Shown here: piece by piece, positions 49,985-59,969 of the stretch | How the letters are laid out: every line of letters begins with the position of its first letter | Position numbering within the stretch: the first letter of the stretch is position 1 | Origin: Aurantiochytrium sp. KH105 | Lineage: Eukaryota > Sar > Bigyra > Thraustochytrida > Thraustochytriidae | Length of the DNA: 64,000 nucleotides | Reading direction: 5' to 3' | NCBI GenBank assembly: GCA_003116975.1 | Contig: BGKB01000017.1 | Span: 682,001-746,000, forward strand | Position numbers and translations under genes: made by a program | The notes under the pieces: model-generated | What the model was told of the DNA's origin: nothing | Seen by the model: only the letters and a program-made list of their open reading frames with translations | The model's database searches: none

Positions 49985-50868
49985 GGGCGCGTCCCAGCAG
50001 CACGAACCGCCGCCGCTGCTCTGGCCCTTCAAGCTGGCGCGTGACGTCGCGCTCAGTCCCGTGCAGGCCAAAAGGCCAGGCAGACACGTCCGCGGCACGA
50101 GGCGGCGCCGCAGCCCGCGTCCTCGCGTGGGCGTGGGCGTCTTCTGCGCAGCTCGCGCTATCTGTTTGTCTCCTCGCGTGCGCGGGGGAGTTGGGACTCG
50201 CGCCGCGGCTGCTTGCTTGCTACTGGGGCGGCGCCGGCGAGATTGATCCGTTCATCAACGGTCGCCGCTCTCGCGCACCCTGCCCCCGCGCGGGGTTCTC
50301 TCCCGTCTCTTCCACCCTGTCGCAGGGTGTGCGCGCGTAGCGCCGGGGGGTTAGCTTGCGCTGCATCAAGTTCTAGAGCGCTCCTTCGGGCAAACTCTTA
50401 CGGTCTGCATAAATACGAAACGAAGAAGCCCCGAGGGGTCACCCGGGGAAACCGCGCGCCCGAGCGCGGGCTTTGCGCGGCGCGGGGGGTGTGCGCCCGG
50501 CCGAGGCAGCGCGGGCGGGGCGGGAACGCTGGGCGGTGGGACGAGGTGAGCGCGGGGGCGCTGGCCAGCCAGCTACGGCCAGCTAGCTCGCACTAGCGAG
50601 CTGGCTGGTCTGGTCTGGTCTGGTCTGCTGCTCGGAAGGGCAGGCAGGCCGAGTCCTCTCTCCCTCGAGGCGCGGCACGTGCGCAGCCGCAGAGCAGGCG
50701 GGCGGGCAGGCAGGCAGGCTGGCTGGTGCGGCAAAGAGGCGAGGCGGGGCGGCGCAGGCGAGCCAGCAAGCGAGCGAAGGCGGCGTGCAGGGCCGTGCGC
50801 CGCGACGAAAGAGTCTCGGGGAGCGGAGCGTGGCAGAGTTCGTTCCCTCAAGGAAGCAGGACAGGATC
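49985..50868. other. Divergent intergenic region between the giant gene and the DIxGAxP-repeat gene
   Basis: About 0.9 kb of GC-rich DNA that should hold both promoters. No gene was recognised. It contains a hairpin at 50579-50608 and a (TGGTC)4 run at 50605-50627. No TATA-like element stands out. Confidence 0.6.
50579..50608. repeat. Inverted repeat, 13-base arms with one mismatch
   Basis: CCAGCTAGCTCGC and GCGAGCTGGCTGG pair across an ACTA loop. It lies about 260 bases upstream of the next + strand ATG, directly followed by TGGTC pentamers. Confidence 0.75.
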
Positions 50869-52329
50869 ATGCCGCGGGAGACGAACGACGTGTCAGACAT
50901 CGAGGGCGCAGCGCCTGCGCAGCGGTGGACGCGGTGGGAGAAACCGAACCTGTTCACGACACGGGACATTGAAGGCGCACAGCCAAAGAAGCTGCACGTC
51001 AAGAGGAACAACAAGCCAGACAGCTCCTCGACAGCTGACATTGACGATGCCAAACCGCGCATCAAGGTCTTCCGCACAAAGCGTGTGGTGAATCCGCTCA
51101 ACCCCGAGTATGAGCTGCCGCAAGCTAAACTGGCACCCATGCAGGAACCTCGATTTCTTCGCGATAGCATGGACGTGAGCGATCTGCCGGGCGCGCGACC
51201 CAAGACGTACGGCGGTCGTCGCCCGGGACACGAGCAGGACGCGCTCCGCACGACCGATATCCCGGGCGCGACACAGGCGACGTCCTTTATGGCGTACAAA
51301 AGCCTGCAAAGACGGGAGATCACGAGGTATGCTCTTGACGTGCAGGACATTGTCAGCAAGAGAAAGCGCACCAATCGCACCACGGATCCTCTGCGTCCCG
51401 TCTACTTTGTGAACAACTTGCGCATCATGGACAGCCCTCGCTCCCGGCCACGAAGCTCTATCATTTCGAGCCGCAAGGCGTCAGGTCGCGCTTTGCGAAC
51501 AGAAGACATTCCTGGCGCCCAGGCTGGATCCGCGCTCAACAAGGAGCGCCTCCAGCGCGAGCTCATTCTCAAGGAGGAAATTGCAGGCTCGCATGCCGAC
51601 AGTTTGCAGCGCGGTCTGGTGACAAAGCGGCCGCCCACGAATCCGCTTCAGCCCACATATCGTGGGCTTGATGGAGAGACGGTGCGTTGCTCGACAGCGC
51701 CAGCAAAGTGGAGCCGGCGCCCCGCTCCTGACGCGGCGGCTGTGGCAAGAGCGTCGCTTCGTGACGAAGAGCTGCGGAGACCTTCGACGCAGGAAGGTTT
51801 GTCGTCCATGATTGAGTCTGTTTTTGCAATGCCGAGACCGGCGACAGCATGCGGTACTACAGGGTCTTCGTCGCAGATAATGTCGCTCCAGCAGCAGCAG
51901 CACCAGCAGCAGCACCAGCAGCAGCACCAGCATGGATCTTCAAAGAAGCTCTTGACTCAGGCGACCGCGCAAATGATTCCGGTGGACATGTCGGATGCTG
52001 CTGTGACGATCTCGCTACAACGCAAGGTCGTTCTCAAGGACGCTCGTGTCGAGGATGATGCTGCTGCTGCTGCTGCTGCTGCCGGCACCGTCGCCGCCGC
52101 CGTCGCCGCGAGAGCGCAAATGCAAGGCTCCGGTTTCGTCAAGATGCGCGCCGGTACACCTCGGGTCAAACCTCTTGCGAGACTGCAGCGGCGCGATTTC
52201 AGTGAAGCAGTTCGTGTGCAGCGTAGTGTGGCCCAAGAACGCGCTGCTGTCGCGAATCTCCCGGATACTCTGAGCGCCTCGAGTTGCCTTTTCCCCAATC
52301 GTACAAGAGTTCGCAAGCAGCACAAGTAA
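50869..52329 (+). CDS. Unknown protein with repeated DIxGAxP and NPLxPxY motifs
   Basis: A 486-residue intronless protein, starting at the first in-frame ATG (A at -3) and ending in TAA. I cannot name the family. Its N-terminal two thirds carry a recurring short motif of the form (T/V)xDIxGAxP: VSDIEGAAP (8-16), TRDIEGAQP, TADIDDAKP, VSDLPGARP, TTDIPGATQ, TEDIPGAQA and weaker copies, spaced about 25-45 residues. Between them NPLxPxY appears three times (NPLNPEYELP, DPLRPVYFVN, NPLQPTYRGL). The repeats are basic and probably extended, as in scaffold or microtubule-associated proteins; that is inference. Further on come a Gln/His run and a poly-Ala stretch, both coded by trinucleotide repeats (51890-51930, 52060-52080). 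No signal peptide or membrane segment. It is divergent from the giant gene and convergent with the GCIP-like gene. Confidence 0.75.
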   Translation: MPRETNDVSDIEGAAPAQRWTRWEKPNLFTTRDIEGAQPKKLHVKRNNKPDSSSTADIDDAKPRIKVFRTKRVVNPLNPEYELPQAKLAPMQEPRFLRDSMDVSDLPGARPKTYGGRRPGHEQDALRTTDIPGATQATSFMAYKSLQRREITRYALDVQDIVSKRKRTNRTTDPLRPVYFVNNLRIMDSPRSRPRSSIISSRKASGRALRTEDIPGAQAGSALNKERLQRELILKEEIAGSHADSLQRGLVTKRPPTNPLQPTYRGLDGETVRCSTAPAKWSRRPAPDAAAVARASLRDEELRRPSTQEGLSSMIESVFAMPRPATACGTTGSSSQIMSLQQQQHQQQHQQQHQHGSSKKLLTQATAQMIPVDMSDAAVTISLQRKVVLKDARVEDDAAAAAAAAGTVAAAVAARAQMQGSGFVKMRAGTPRVKPLARLQRRDFSEAVRVQRSVAQERAAVANLPDTLSASSCLFPNRTRVRKQHK

Positions 52330-52465
52330 ATATTGAGTAAGAGTCATTACAACACTACAACAAATCAATCGCTTGACCATCTCGGCTCAGGTCCCCAGGT
52401 CTAGGTCATTCAGCGAGCAGCTTCCTAAAATAACAAGCAAAAAAGGGACAAATAGAAGAGAAAGA

Positions 52466-52471
52466 AATAAA
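52466..52471 (+). terminator. Polyadenylation signal AATAAA for the DIxGAxP gene
   Basis: AATAAA 137 bases past the TAA, a plausible distance. Confidence 0.5.
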
Positions 52472-52666
52472 GTAAAGGGTCCGTACTTGCGTGAAATACA
52501 TGTGTGAGTGACGATTTGCAAAACGCAAACAAAATCCTATGGCTAAGCTACAACTTGAAGAGATAATCGTCTGGTTTCTCCAACGCTAGTTTCCCTTTTT
52601 GGTCTTCTCTTTCGATCTCTGGCTGCTCCTTTCTTTTATGGGTTGCATTGACCAAACATGTGTTTC

Positions 52667-52769
52667 AATGCCATGACGGCAAAAGAGATTGCCAGACTCT
52701 TGCGCGCTCTCGATTCTAACTGCCAAAAGTCTCGCAAGAGTCTGGCAATCTCTTTTGCGTCATGGCATT
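52667..52769. repeat. Near-perfect hairpin: 37-bp stem, one bulged base, 28-nt loop
   Basis: The left arm (52667-52704) and right arm (52733-52769) are exact reverse complements except for one extra G in the left arm (ACGGCAAAAG against ACGCAAAAG). Pairing stops sharply at both ends. The size resembles a microRNA precursor or a foldback element. It sits between the poly(A) signals of two convergent genes. Confidence 0.95.
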
Positions 52770-52773
52770 TATT
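52768..52773 (-). terminator. Polyadenylation signal AATAAA for the GCIP-like gene
   Basis: TTTATT on the + strand reads AATAAA on the - strand, 139 bases past the stop, overlapping the outer edge of the hairpin. Confidence 0.45.
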
Positions 52774-52911
52774 GCACTGCCCTACGCACATAATCCAGCC
52801 TTGCATCGGACAATGTCCGCGAGTCAGTCGTCGGCATGTCCATCGATAGTATTGGCCCAACGCAGCGCATAGACGACGCCAGCAGCAGAAGAAGAAAATG
52901 TAGGCCTATCA

Positions 52912-54147
52912 TCATATTGCCAATGAGGCGAGAGAGGCTTGGAGGTCGTTCAAAGCTTGAACGTGGGCAGCAGCACCCTCATCAAGACTCGGGGTCTCGT
53001 TGGTGATTGCTTGAGTGAGCTCTTGCGTCTTGGCCTGAACGAGAGCTGCGGCTGTGCGGAGACGGTCCTCGTCGTGAGGAGGATACAGATTGACGGCGAA
53101 TGAAGTGACCGTCTTTTCGGCAAGTGCGGCAGCGAGCACAACGGTATCGAGCCATGCGACGTATCGCGCCCGCACCACGGAAGCGGGAGCAGAAGCAGAA
53201 GCAGAAGCGGATGCAGAAGCAGATGCGGATGCGGATACGGACGCAGAATCCAAGTTTGCAGCGGTCGCTTGACGAGGAGAAGTTGCGCCAATGGTTTTGG
53301 CCGCATTCTGAATGACCATGCCGGCCGTGCGAATCAGTGCGAGACCGCGTTCAAGACGATCCTCGTCCTCATCGTCCATGTCGCTCTCATCCCCAAGATC
53401 ATCCATCATAGCATACCATTCGTCGCTGCCAATTTTAGGCCCTGATGCGGGCGCATCCGCGTCAGCGGATGACCCAGGAGTTTCTTCCATTTGGTTCGCA
53501 TCGCTTGCTTGTTCCATTTGGGTTTCACTCGAAGTGGAAGACGAGGCACGCGAGTCCTGAAGCATGCGGTTGAACTCGTCGTGGGTGTCTTTGACGGCGC
53601 GTGCTGCGAGAAGAACGCGGCGCTTGCTCGCTGCGCGATTCGACTTGGCGACCATGCGCACGCCCTTGCATGCGTCCCAGACTGCGCCGCACTTTCGGGC
53701 AATCTCAGCAGCAAAAACATCTGCGTCCATGGTTTGAGCATTGCTCAGGAGCTCCATCATGAGGGAGAGTGCGGCCGCGACCTGCTTGGCGGCAGCGACA
53801 ATTTCATCGCGTGCAGCAGCGCAGCAAAGACCTTCGCTCGAAACCATGAGGAAGGTGCACGTGAAGACAAGTTCTGTGTGTTGCAGGAGAGCCTGGAGAA
53901 TGGCGTGACGCTCATCGTCGTTGCGCAGGGATGCCCATCCGAGGGCCACTTTATTGCTCTGGTTCTCGAGTTGCTCCGATGCTCTCCCGATCATGTCCCG
54001 GAAGGTCTCGTAGTCCTTGCGGTTCACGTTGCTGCTCTTGTCTTGGTTGGTGCTGGCTCCGCTTTGCGCCGAGGGCGCATCGAGAAAGTCTGCCAGCTGA
54101 CGGACCTTGGCGAGCACGCCTTGCGGTGTCAAGACTTCATCGCCCAT
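52912..54147 (-). CDS. Cyclin-D1-binding protein 1 (CCNDBP1/GCIP)-like protein
   Basis: A 411-residue intronless, all-helical soluble protein. The ATG at 54145-54147 has A at -3 and G at +4. Two helical bundles are joined by an acidic linker. The N-terminal part (about 45-200) contains SSEGLCCAAARDEIVAAAKQ and GAVWDACKGVRMVAKSNRAA, matching the general pattern of the GCIP family. The linker (about 200-265) is Ser/Asp/Glu-rich, and the second half starts at DEDRLERGLALIRTAGMVIQ. A Ser-Ala dipeptide run (about 300-325), coded by AGCAGA/GCGGAT repeats at 53174-53245, interrupts the C-terminal part. In animals CCNDBP1 binds cyclin D and HLH proteins and restrains E2F-driven transcription; carrying that role over here is inference. 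Human CCNDBP1 is about 360 residues. An unrelated helical-bundle protein of the vinculin/catenin type is the main alternative. Confidence 0.65.
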   Translation of the reverse strand: MGDEVLTPQGVLAKVRQLADFLDAPSAQSGASTNQDKSSNVNRKDYETFRDMIGRASEQLENQSNKVALGWASLRNDDERHAILQALLQHTELVFTCTFLMVSSEGLCCAAARDEIVAAAKQVAAALSLMMELLSNAQTMDADVFAAEIARKCGAVWDACKGVRMVAKSNRAASKRRVLLAARAVKDTHDEFNRMLQDSRASSSTSSETQMEQASDANQMEETPGSSADADAPASGPKIGSDEWYAMMDDLGDESDMDDEDEDRLERGLALIRTAGMVIQNAAKTIGATSPRQATAANLDSASVSASASASASASASASAPASVVRARYVAWLDTVVLAAALAEKTVTSFAVNLYPPHDEDRLRTAAALVQAKTQELTQAITNETPSLDEGAAAHVQALNDLQASLASLAI

Positions 54148-55642
54148 CGTCTCTGCCTCTCCGTCGCGAGACCTACCGCCGCACGAGCTTGCTTGTTCTC
54201 TGTCTGGATGGTTTCTATCTCTGGCTGCAGAGCACCGCAGAGCAGAGCAAGGTATAGTCGAGGAGACTCGGGTGGTGAGTGGTCGTTGGCACTTTGGGAA
54301 CTTTCCTGTCTCGTGCCTTGCCCAGCCCGGGCACGGACATGGAGCGCGCGCGAGGGAACCTGTTTCTGAAAGAAAGATGCAAGGCCAAGATCATGATCAA
54401 GATCAAGACCTGGACGTCGCAGATGCCATGGATGATGGAGAGAAGAGGAAAAAGAACTCCAAAGGACCAATACGACCATCACCTCATCATCATCATCATC
54501 GTCATCATCATCCACTTTACGACTAGGCCTACCGACCAACGACCTATGACTGACAGCCAACCAGGGGCCAAGACGGATTCGGAAAGCAAGAACACAGAGC
54601 TCGAAAACTAGCATTCGCCACCACGGTCAACAGCAAAAGCAGAAGCGCCGCGGTAGACGAACGTAGTACAAATGCGCCCCATCGTACGCGTCGCTCCGGC
54701 CGTGCCGGTTCCAAATTTATTCCCGACCACTGCGTTGCGCGTCTTCACGACCTCCCCGTCCACCTGGCTGCTGATTTTTTTTCCACGAAAGCTCACGATC
54801 ACCACCCCCGGCGCGAGCAACCATGGCAAAAGCAGGAAAGCCAAGTTGAAGAAAGAAACTACTACGTATAGACCACCACCGCAGCATTTGTGCAGCTTTT
54901 CCACACCACGAAGAGGCGAAGCGGGGCGGCGTCAAGAACGCAGAGGCGCGAGAGACGGCCCGTGAGAGGGCGAGCGAGACGCGTCTGGGGCTGTGGGCCG
55001 CTGGTTAGAGGACGCGCACTGCTCGGGCGCGGGAGGCTGAGGGGCGCGCGCTCGAGAAGAGCAATCCGCGAATGGGAGGGGGCTGCAGAGGGGGCGCCCC
55101 GCACTTGCACGCCATCGCGGAAAGGCCCGCCTTGCTGTGGCCAGTGGTGCGCGACCGCTGGCACTGACCGAAGCGGCCGCGCATTGGGACGGTGCCTCTG
55201 GGTGGAGCGCCGCCTCGAGGAGGGCAAGGGAAAAAAAGTTGAAGGCGCGGCCGTCCTCACGAGGCCCCGCACAGGACGTGAGAGGGCGTCGCTCGCAGAG
55301 GAGGCCGCCCGTTCGAGCCAACCTCAACCTTAATTCGTGGATTAACCACTCACCCTTCTTCGAGCGATTTAAGGCGGTTATTCTCAAAGCCTGGGGACTT
55401 TCTTCCATCGTCCCCTGCAGCGCGGCGGGGTGGGACGTCAAGTTGGCGCCACTGGGCGGGCGCTCCTCTGTGCTCCACTAGGTGCGCACGCTCTCCGCGC
55501 GTGAGGCGATGGGGCTCCCAGTGGAGCGGTCGAGGCAGTTCCCGCAGAAGATGCCCACCGGTCCCCACTCTTCGGCAAGTTTGTCCCCGGAGGTGCTCCC
55601 CCCCGCCCCGCAGACGGCAGCCGCGCGCGCCTTGTGAACGGG

Positions 55643-55915
55643 CCCTTCCCCCCTTTCTCCCTCCCTTCCTCCTCCAATTCTGTTCGAGCCGGGTTGCCTC
55701 CCCCGCGGCAGCGGCAACGGCTGCTGTGGTCTCCCGCTAGCCGCTGGAGCTGGCATCGGTGGCGGGCGGGCGGGCTGGCCGGTGGAGGGATTCAGAGAGA
55801 GGGAGGGAAGCCGGGAGCGAACGAGCGAGCGACCGCGAGGGAAGGAGGGAGGGAAGGAGGGAGTGAAGGGGGGGGGAGAGAGAAGCGGCAACCGCAAGGC
55901 AAGGAGAGGTAAGGG
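55643..55915. repeat. Polypyrimidine then polypurine tracts
   Basis: A C/T run (55643-55678) is followed about 110 bases later by a G/A run of GGGA, GGAA and GCGA units (55790-55915) with a run of eight to nine G. The purine tract mirrors the one in front of the kinase gene. Confidence 0.8.
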
Positions 55916-56091
55916 AAGGCACAGGATCATGATTGCTAAACACGGCCCAGCATGGTGCGCATCCCACATCCCCACAGCTCTGCCTTTGGCCGACCAATAA
56001 GAGCGGCTGTGACTGCTGAGAGAAGAAGTACCGAGGGCGGCTTTACTTCAGCCTAGGGGGGCGTCCAAACCACACCCGTGCGGGGCTGCCG

Positions 56092-56124
<33 letters not shown>

Positions 56125-56126
56125 CC
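56092..56126. repeat. (CCAG)n tetranucleotide microsatellite
   Basis: Eight near-perfect CCAG units, followed by degenerate CCAGCCA units. Confidence 0.9.
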
Positions 56127-57768
56127 ATGCCGGCCAGCCACGGTGCCAGCCACCACAGACCGCCTGCCGGCCATGACTCGTTCCCTTGGCCGCCATGAGT
56201 AGCTTCAACCAGTAGCAGGAGCAGCAGGAGCAGCCGCAGTCAGCAGCCATGGCAGCCAGCAGCTGCAGCTGACTTGACGAGGATTGACTGTGAATGAACG
56301 GCCAGCCCAGACAGGCACTACAGTAGAGACGAAGGCCGGCAGTTTCCCGCGGGGCCCCGCTATCGCAGAAAACGTAGCTGTGGGTCCCGCAGCCTTTGCC
56401 TCCCGCGAGGGAGTGAGGCCGCCAAGGGAAAAAACCAACCTCTGCGTGCGCGTGCAAGCGCGGGAGAAGGAGGAAGGGCTGAGGGGGAGAAATGTGTGCT
56501 TGTGTGTGTGAGGGGAAAAAGAAAGATTGTGAGAGAGGTAGGCCGCGGCCTCTTTCATGCCAAGGTCGCTGCGCTGCCGCCGCTCAGGCCCCGCGCCCCT
56601 TCGCCCTCGGCGGGCGGCTGCCATTCTATCTATTCTGTCCTGCCTTTCCGGCTCGCCTCCGCCGCGCTGAGCGTCAGCCGCCCCAGCCACCACGACTGCC
56701 AGCAGCCCCAGCTCAGCTCTGCCAACGGCCAGCAGCGCAGCCGCAGCGGCACAGCACAAGAGCGCATCGTAGGGCGCAAATCAGACAGACAGATTGGCCG
56801 GCGCGAGGGAGTTGTTGTTAGGGAGAGAGGGAGAGAGGGCGGGCGAGCGGCCATTCCCAAACCAACAGCGGCCTGGCGGCTGCGGCAGGCAGGCAGAGAG
56901 AGAGATCGCGCCCGCCAGCCGTGGCCGCCAGCCAGCTGCGACGAAGAGGAGGAGGAGAGCGAGCGAGCAGAGCAGGCAGGGGAGCAGCGCGGGCAGAGCG
57001 AAGCTGGAGCAGGAGCAACAGCCAGCCCGACCCGAGGAAAAGCGGCGAAAAAGCCTCCATCAAAGGAAGGAAGCAGGCGGCAAAGGAAGCAGCAGGCCGG
57101 CCGCTCCTCACACTGTCTGCAGGCAGGTCTGCTGCCCTCACCTCAGCCTGCCAGCTGAGGAGACAAACATTCAAATTCGAAATCAAATTCAAATTCGATT
57201 CAAACGAGGGCGGCGAGAGGGAGGGAGGCGCGAGGCCAGGCAGCGCGCGCGCAGAGCCCGGCGCAGAGGAGCGACGCGCGGCGCGACAAGGCCAGGCAGG
57301 CCGAGGCAAGGCCAGGCAGGCCGAGGCAAGGCAAGGCACACAGGCAGAAAGAGGGAGGGCGCTCCGCCTCTGTGCCGCGAGAGCGCAGAGAGGAGGGAGA
57401 TCAGAAGAACCCTCGACCGGGCCTTGTTTGTCTCTGCGCGTGTTCGCGTGCTTCCTTGTGTCTGCCAATCTGCGTGCCTGCCTGCGTGTCAGCGCGTTGG
57501 GATCCTTGTATAGGCTGGCCAGAGCGAAGGCCTGCCCGCTTGCTGACAGGTACGTGCAAGCAAGAAAAGTGAATTGGGGAGCCAACTTGCGGATGTCGCG
57601 CGACACAAACCAACTTGCGGACCTCGACCCAGAGAAATATACAGAGCTGATACAATGGGGAGGCAAATTCCATATCGCATGGCATAACAAACTGACAGCT
57701 TGGACCTCGCTTGCGCAGAACGTTGATCAAGCTCAACTCAGTCAAAGTTAAAAAAAGAAAAAGAAACG

Positions 57769-58289
57769 ATGGATGCTCCTCGGCAAGATGCCCCCATGGC
57801 CGCGCCTCAGGGCCAGGTTCGCCTGAGTCCAATCAGCAAGACCTTGTACCACCTAACTTATGAGCTTTTCGAGGTGATCGAGCAGGCAACAGCAACACGA
57901 GCAGATGTTGTCAAGGGCATGTAAGTCGAACCCTTGAATTCCGCTTGCACCATCACCGGTTCATGTTTCCCTTTCTCAAGGCTAGTGCACTGACGCATCT
58001 CTTTTGGTTCATTCTTTATCGCGCAGTTGGAATTACATCAAGGCTAAGAAGCTGCAAAACCCCGACAACAGGAGGGAAATTCTCTGCGACACAAAGCTCC
58101 GTCAACTCTTTGGCAAAGACAAAGTCGGTACGTTGACCAAGAATTCTTGCTGTTGCCCTGAAAAGCAAAAATTCGCTGACGAACGAGCGAACGAACAAAC
58201 GAGTACTACCCACAGGCATGTTCGAGATGAACAAGCTCGTGCAACGACATATTCTTTCTCGCGTTGTCGAGATCGACGAGCAAATTTAG
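57769..58289 (+). CDS. SWIB/MDM2-domain protein, three exons
   Basis: Exons are 57769-57920, 58027-58127 and 58216-58289, joined by introns of 106 and 88 bases with GTAAGT...CAG and GTACGT...CAG ends; phase is kept across both. The product is 108 residues, and the SWIB fold fills nearly all of it. Recognisable pieces are RLSPISKTLYHLTYE and ATRADVVKGIWNYIKAKKLQ (the second spans junction 1), NPDNRREILCDTKL, LFGKDKVGMFEMNKL (spanning junction 2) and the closing QRHILSRVVEIDEQI. The match to TRxxVVKxLWxYIKxxxLQ, CDxxLxxLF and MFEMNKLxxxHI is nearly complete. SWIB domains occur in SWI/SNF subunits (BAF60 type), fused to chlamydial topoisomerase, and as stand-alone small proteins in plants; a chromatin role is inferred. 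The start is the ATG at 57769; a second in-frame ATG lies nine codons on. It is the only gene here with clear introns. Confidence 0.93.
57921..58026 (+). other. Intron 1 of SWIB gene
   Basis: GTAAGT donor, pyrimidine-rich 3' part and GCGCAG acceptor; phase 2. Removing it joins KG-I to WNYIK, exactly as the SWIB family requires. Confidence 0.92.
58128..58215 (+). other. Intron 2 of SWIB gene
   Basis: GTACGT donor and CCCACAG acceptor; phase 1. Splicing creates KDKVGMFEMNKL. Reading through instead leaves the SWIB sequence. Confidence 0.92.
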
Positions 58290-58893
58290 GTTGTTTCACT
58301 CGCCTCAGACTCTTTCTATCCTATCCTATCCTATCCTATCTACCACCCTCTTTTCTTTCATCAAAACATACAATACTACACAAACACTCACTCAGCTTCA
58401 TCATTTGTTGTTGTATACCTATTCCACCTTGTCATCATCTTGGTTCTTGACATTCAAGAATGTATGTCGAACATAAATAAATAAAAAGGAAGGAGAATGA
58501 AGATGACAAAGCTAACTTCTGGCCACGGCTTGGTTCGCTGGTGGCTCAGAACTCTCGTTCCGTGTCACTCACCAGCTGCACCAGGCACCACCAAGCAAAC
58601 CTTTCCCCTCTTTCTGTGTGGCAAACGTTGTTGCCCACTCCTAGAGGATAGATAGTATAGGCTACAGCGAGCTACAGCCAGAAAAAGTCGGGCTCACCGG
58701 ACAAACGGCAAGCCCAGCTCTTCTTTAGCATAGATAGACGGGGGCGCGCGAAGAGGCAAGAGCAAATATCGTCGGTGAGAGACCGAGCAAGCATAGATAG
58801 GCGGGTGGGCGCCGTCCGTGCGTCAAGGGGAGACGAAAAACCTCCTCCGTCGAACTCCAAGGCGCGAGGGTAACGAGGGCTTTCCAATGCAGA
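58290..58893. other. Spacer between SWIB and coiled-coil genes
   Basis: About 600 bases. It contains (CTATC)5 at 58316-58340, the SWIB 3' end signal at 58476 and, further on, the promoter side of the coiled-coil gene. An in-frame stop at 58798 limits upstream extension of that gene. No further gene was seen. Confidence 0.65.
58476..58485 (+). terminator. Overlapping AATAAA polyadenylation signals for SWIB gene
   Basis: Two overlapping AATAAA hexamers (58476 and 58480) about 190 bases past the stop. Confidence 0.55.
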
Positions 58894-58962
58894 ATGGCCA
58901 CTTGGGACGCGCTCCCCTTTGAGCAGGAGCAGGAGCAGGAGCAGGAGCAGCAGCAGGAGCGG

Positions 58963-59011
<49 letters not shown>

Positions 59012-59936
59012 GACAAGAAGAGTTCGATATTGACGACAATGCCAAAGGCGAAGATGAACGCCGCGAAGAGGTTCCCGAAATCGACGGCACAGCGATGCAA
59101 ATGCAGCACCGCACCTCGCTGCAAACGCTCGCGCAACGTCTTACATTGCTTTCGAGAATCAAGCGGAAAACAAGGTTTATCAAGGCGCAGCGCGCCGAGC
59201 GCATCGCAGGCTTCAAAGCCCGCGTGGAGAAGGTTTATATGCACGACAAACTCTTTGGGGGCGCCGCAAATGCAACGACCAACGACATGAACGGAGCGAC
59301 GTCACTGCAACGGCGCCCGCGCAGCGTTCTCGGACATCTGGAGCTCGTTCAGGCTTCTCAGCAACGATTCGTGACCGCCATCGATACCTTGCGAGGCCTC
59401 TCCAGCGAGTGGACATCGCAACCAAAGCGCCGTCTTACGCGCACCTCGACCGCCACGCGGGACTTCACGACACGGACTTCTGGAGATGTCGACAAGAGCG
59501 AGGCTGACGCGGACGAAGCACTTGCGCTGCTCTTTGAAATGCTCAACGAAGGTCGCGCGAAAGATATTACAGGATCCCAAAGCGCAGTGCTCGCCAACGA
59601 CTCCAAGATGGCTCTCGAAAAACTCGTCACACAGTTTTCATCAATGACCAAACAAACCGCCTTTCGTGGCTGCGGCAATTGGCTTGCACGCGCCTCTCGA
59701 GGCCTTGCGGAGGAAAACAAGGTGCTCGAGGCCAAACTTGACCTCACCTCCGAAAACGAGCAGAATCTTATCGACTTGAAAGATGCTCTAGACGCCCAGG
59801 TCCTCGAAGTTGAGTACCATGAGTTCAACGCTCTGAACAGCTTCTACGCGGGTCTGCAACAGCAGGCTCGCATGCTCAAACAACGCCATCAAGCGCTGCT
59901 TCAGGCTCGTAAACAGGAAAAGGAGGCCATTAGGGC

Positions 59937-59969
<33 letters not shown>

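Larger units (their letters stand above)
52330..52911. other. Convergent intergenic region with long hairpin
   Basis: About 580 bases between the stops of two convergent genes. It holds candidate AATAAA signals for each strand and the 37-bp-stem hairpin at 52667-52769. The short open frames overlapping the hairpin are reverse complements of each other and are not credible genes. Confidence 0.7.
54148..57768. other. Divergent intergenic region between GCIP-like and SWIB genes
   Basis: About 3.6 kb, GC-rich and full of simple repeats: pyrimidine run 55643-55678, purine run 55790-55915, (CCAG)n 56092-56126, tandem GGCCAGGCAGGCC units near 57285-57345 and AAATTC-rich DNA at 57165-57200. Open frames on both strands are low-complexity. 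Two short frames (54608-54904 on -, 57593-57751 on +) look less repetitive but were not accepted as genes. Confidence 0.6.

Noticed and set aside
13241..49984. Bacterial or viral origin of the giant gene
   Set aside because: Eukaryote-type GCC2/GCC3 repeats, a multi-pass membrane region and a phosphosite-rich tail argue for a native gene; no phage or viral hallmark genes are nearby.
52636..52860. Small frames on both strands over the hairpin
   Set aside because: Both contain KEIARLLR because the inverted repeat reads the same in both directions; this is palindrome translation, not two genes.
54608..54904. - strand 98-codon frame with a hydrophobic segment
   Set aside because: It starts with GTG, has no convincing acceptor upstream and matches no family. 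It remains a weak candidate exon.
56921..57751. + strand frame of 276 codons upstream of the SWIB gene
   Set aside because: The first three quarters are Ala/Arg/Gly-rich repeat translation without an ATG; only the last 52 codons look normal and are reported as a possible upstream ORF.
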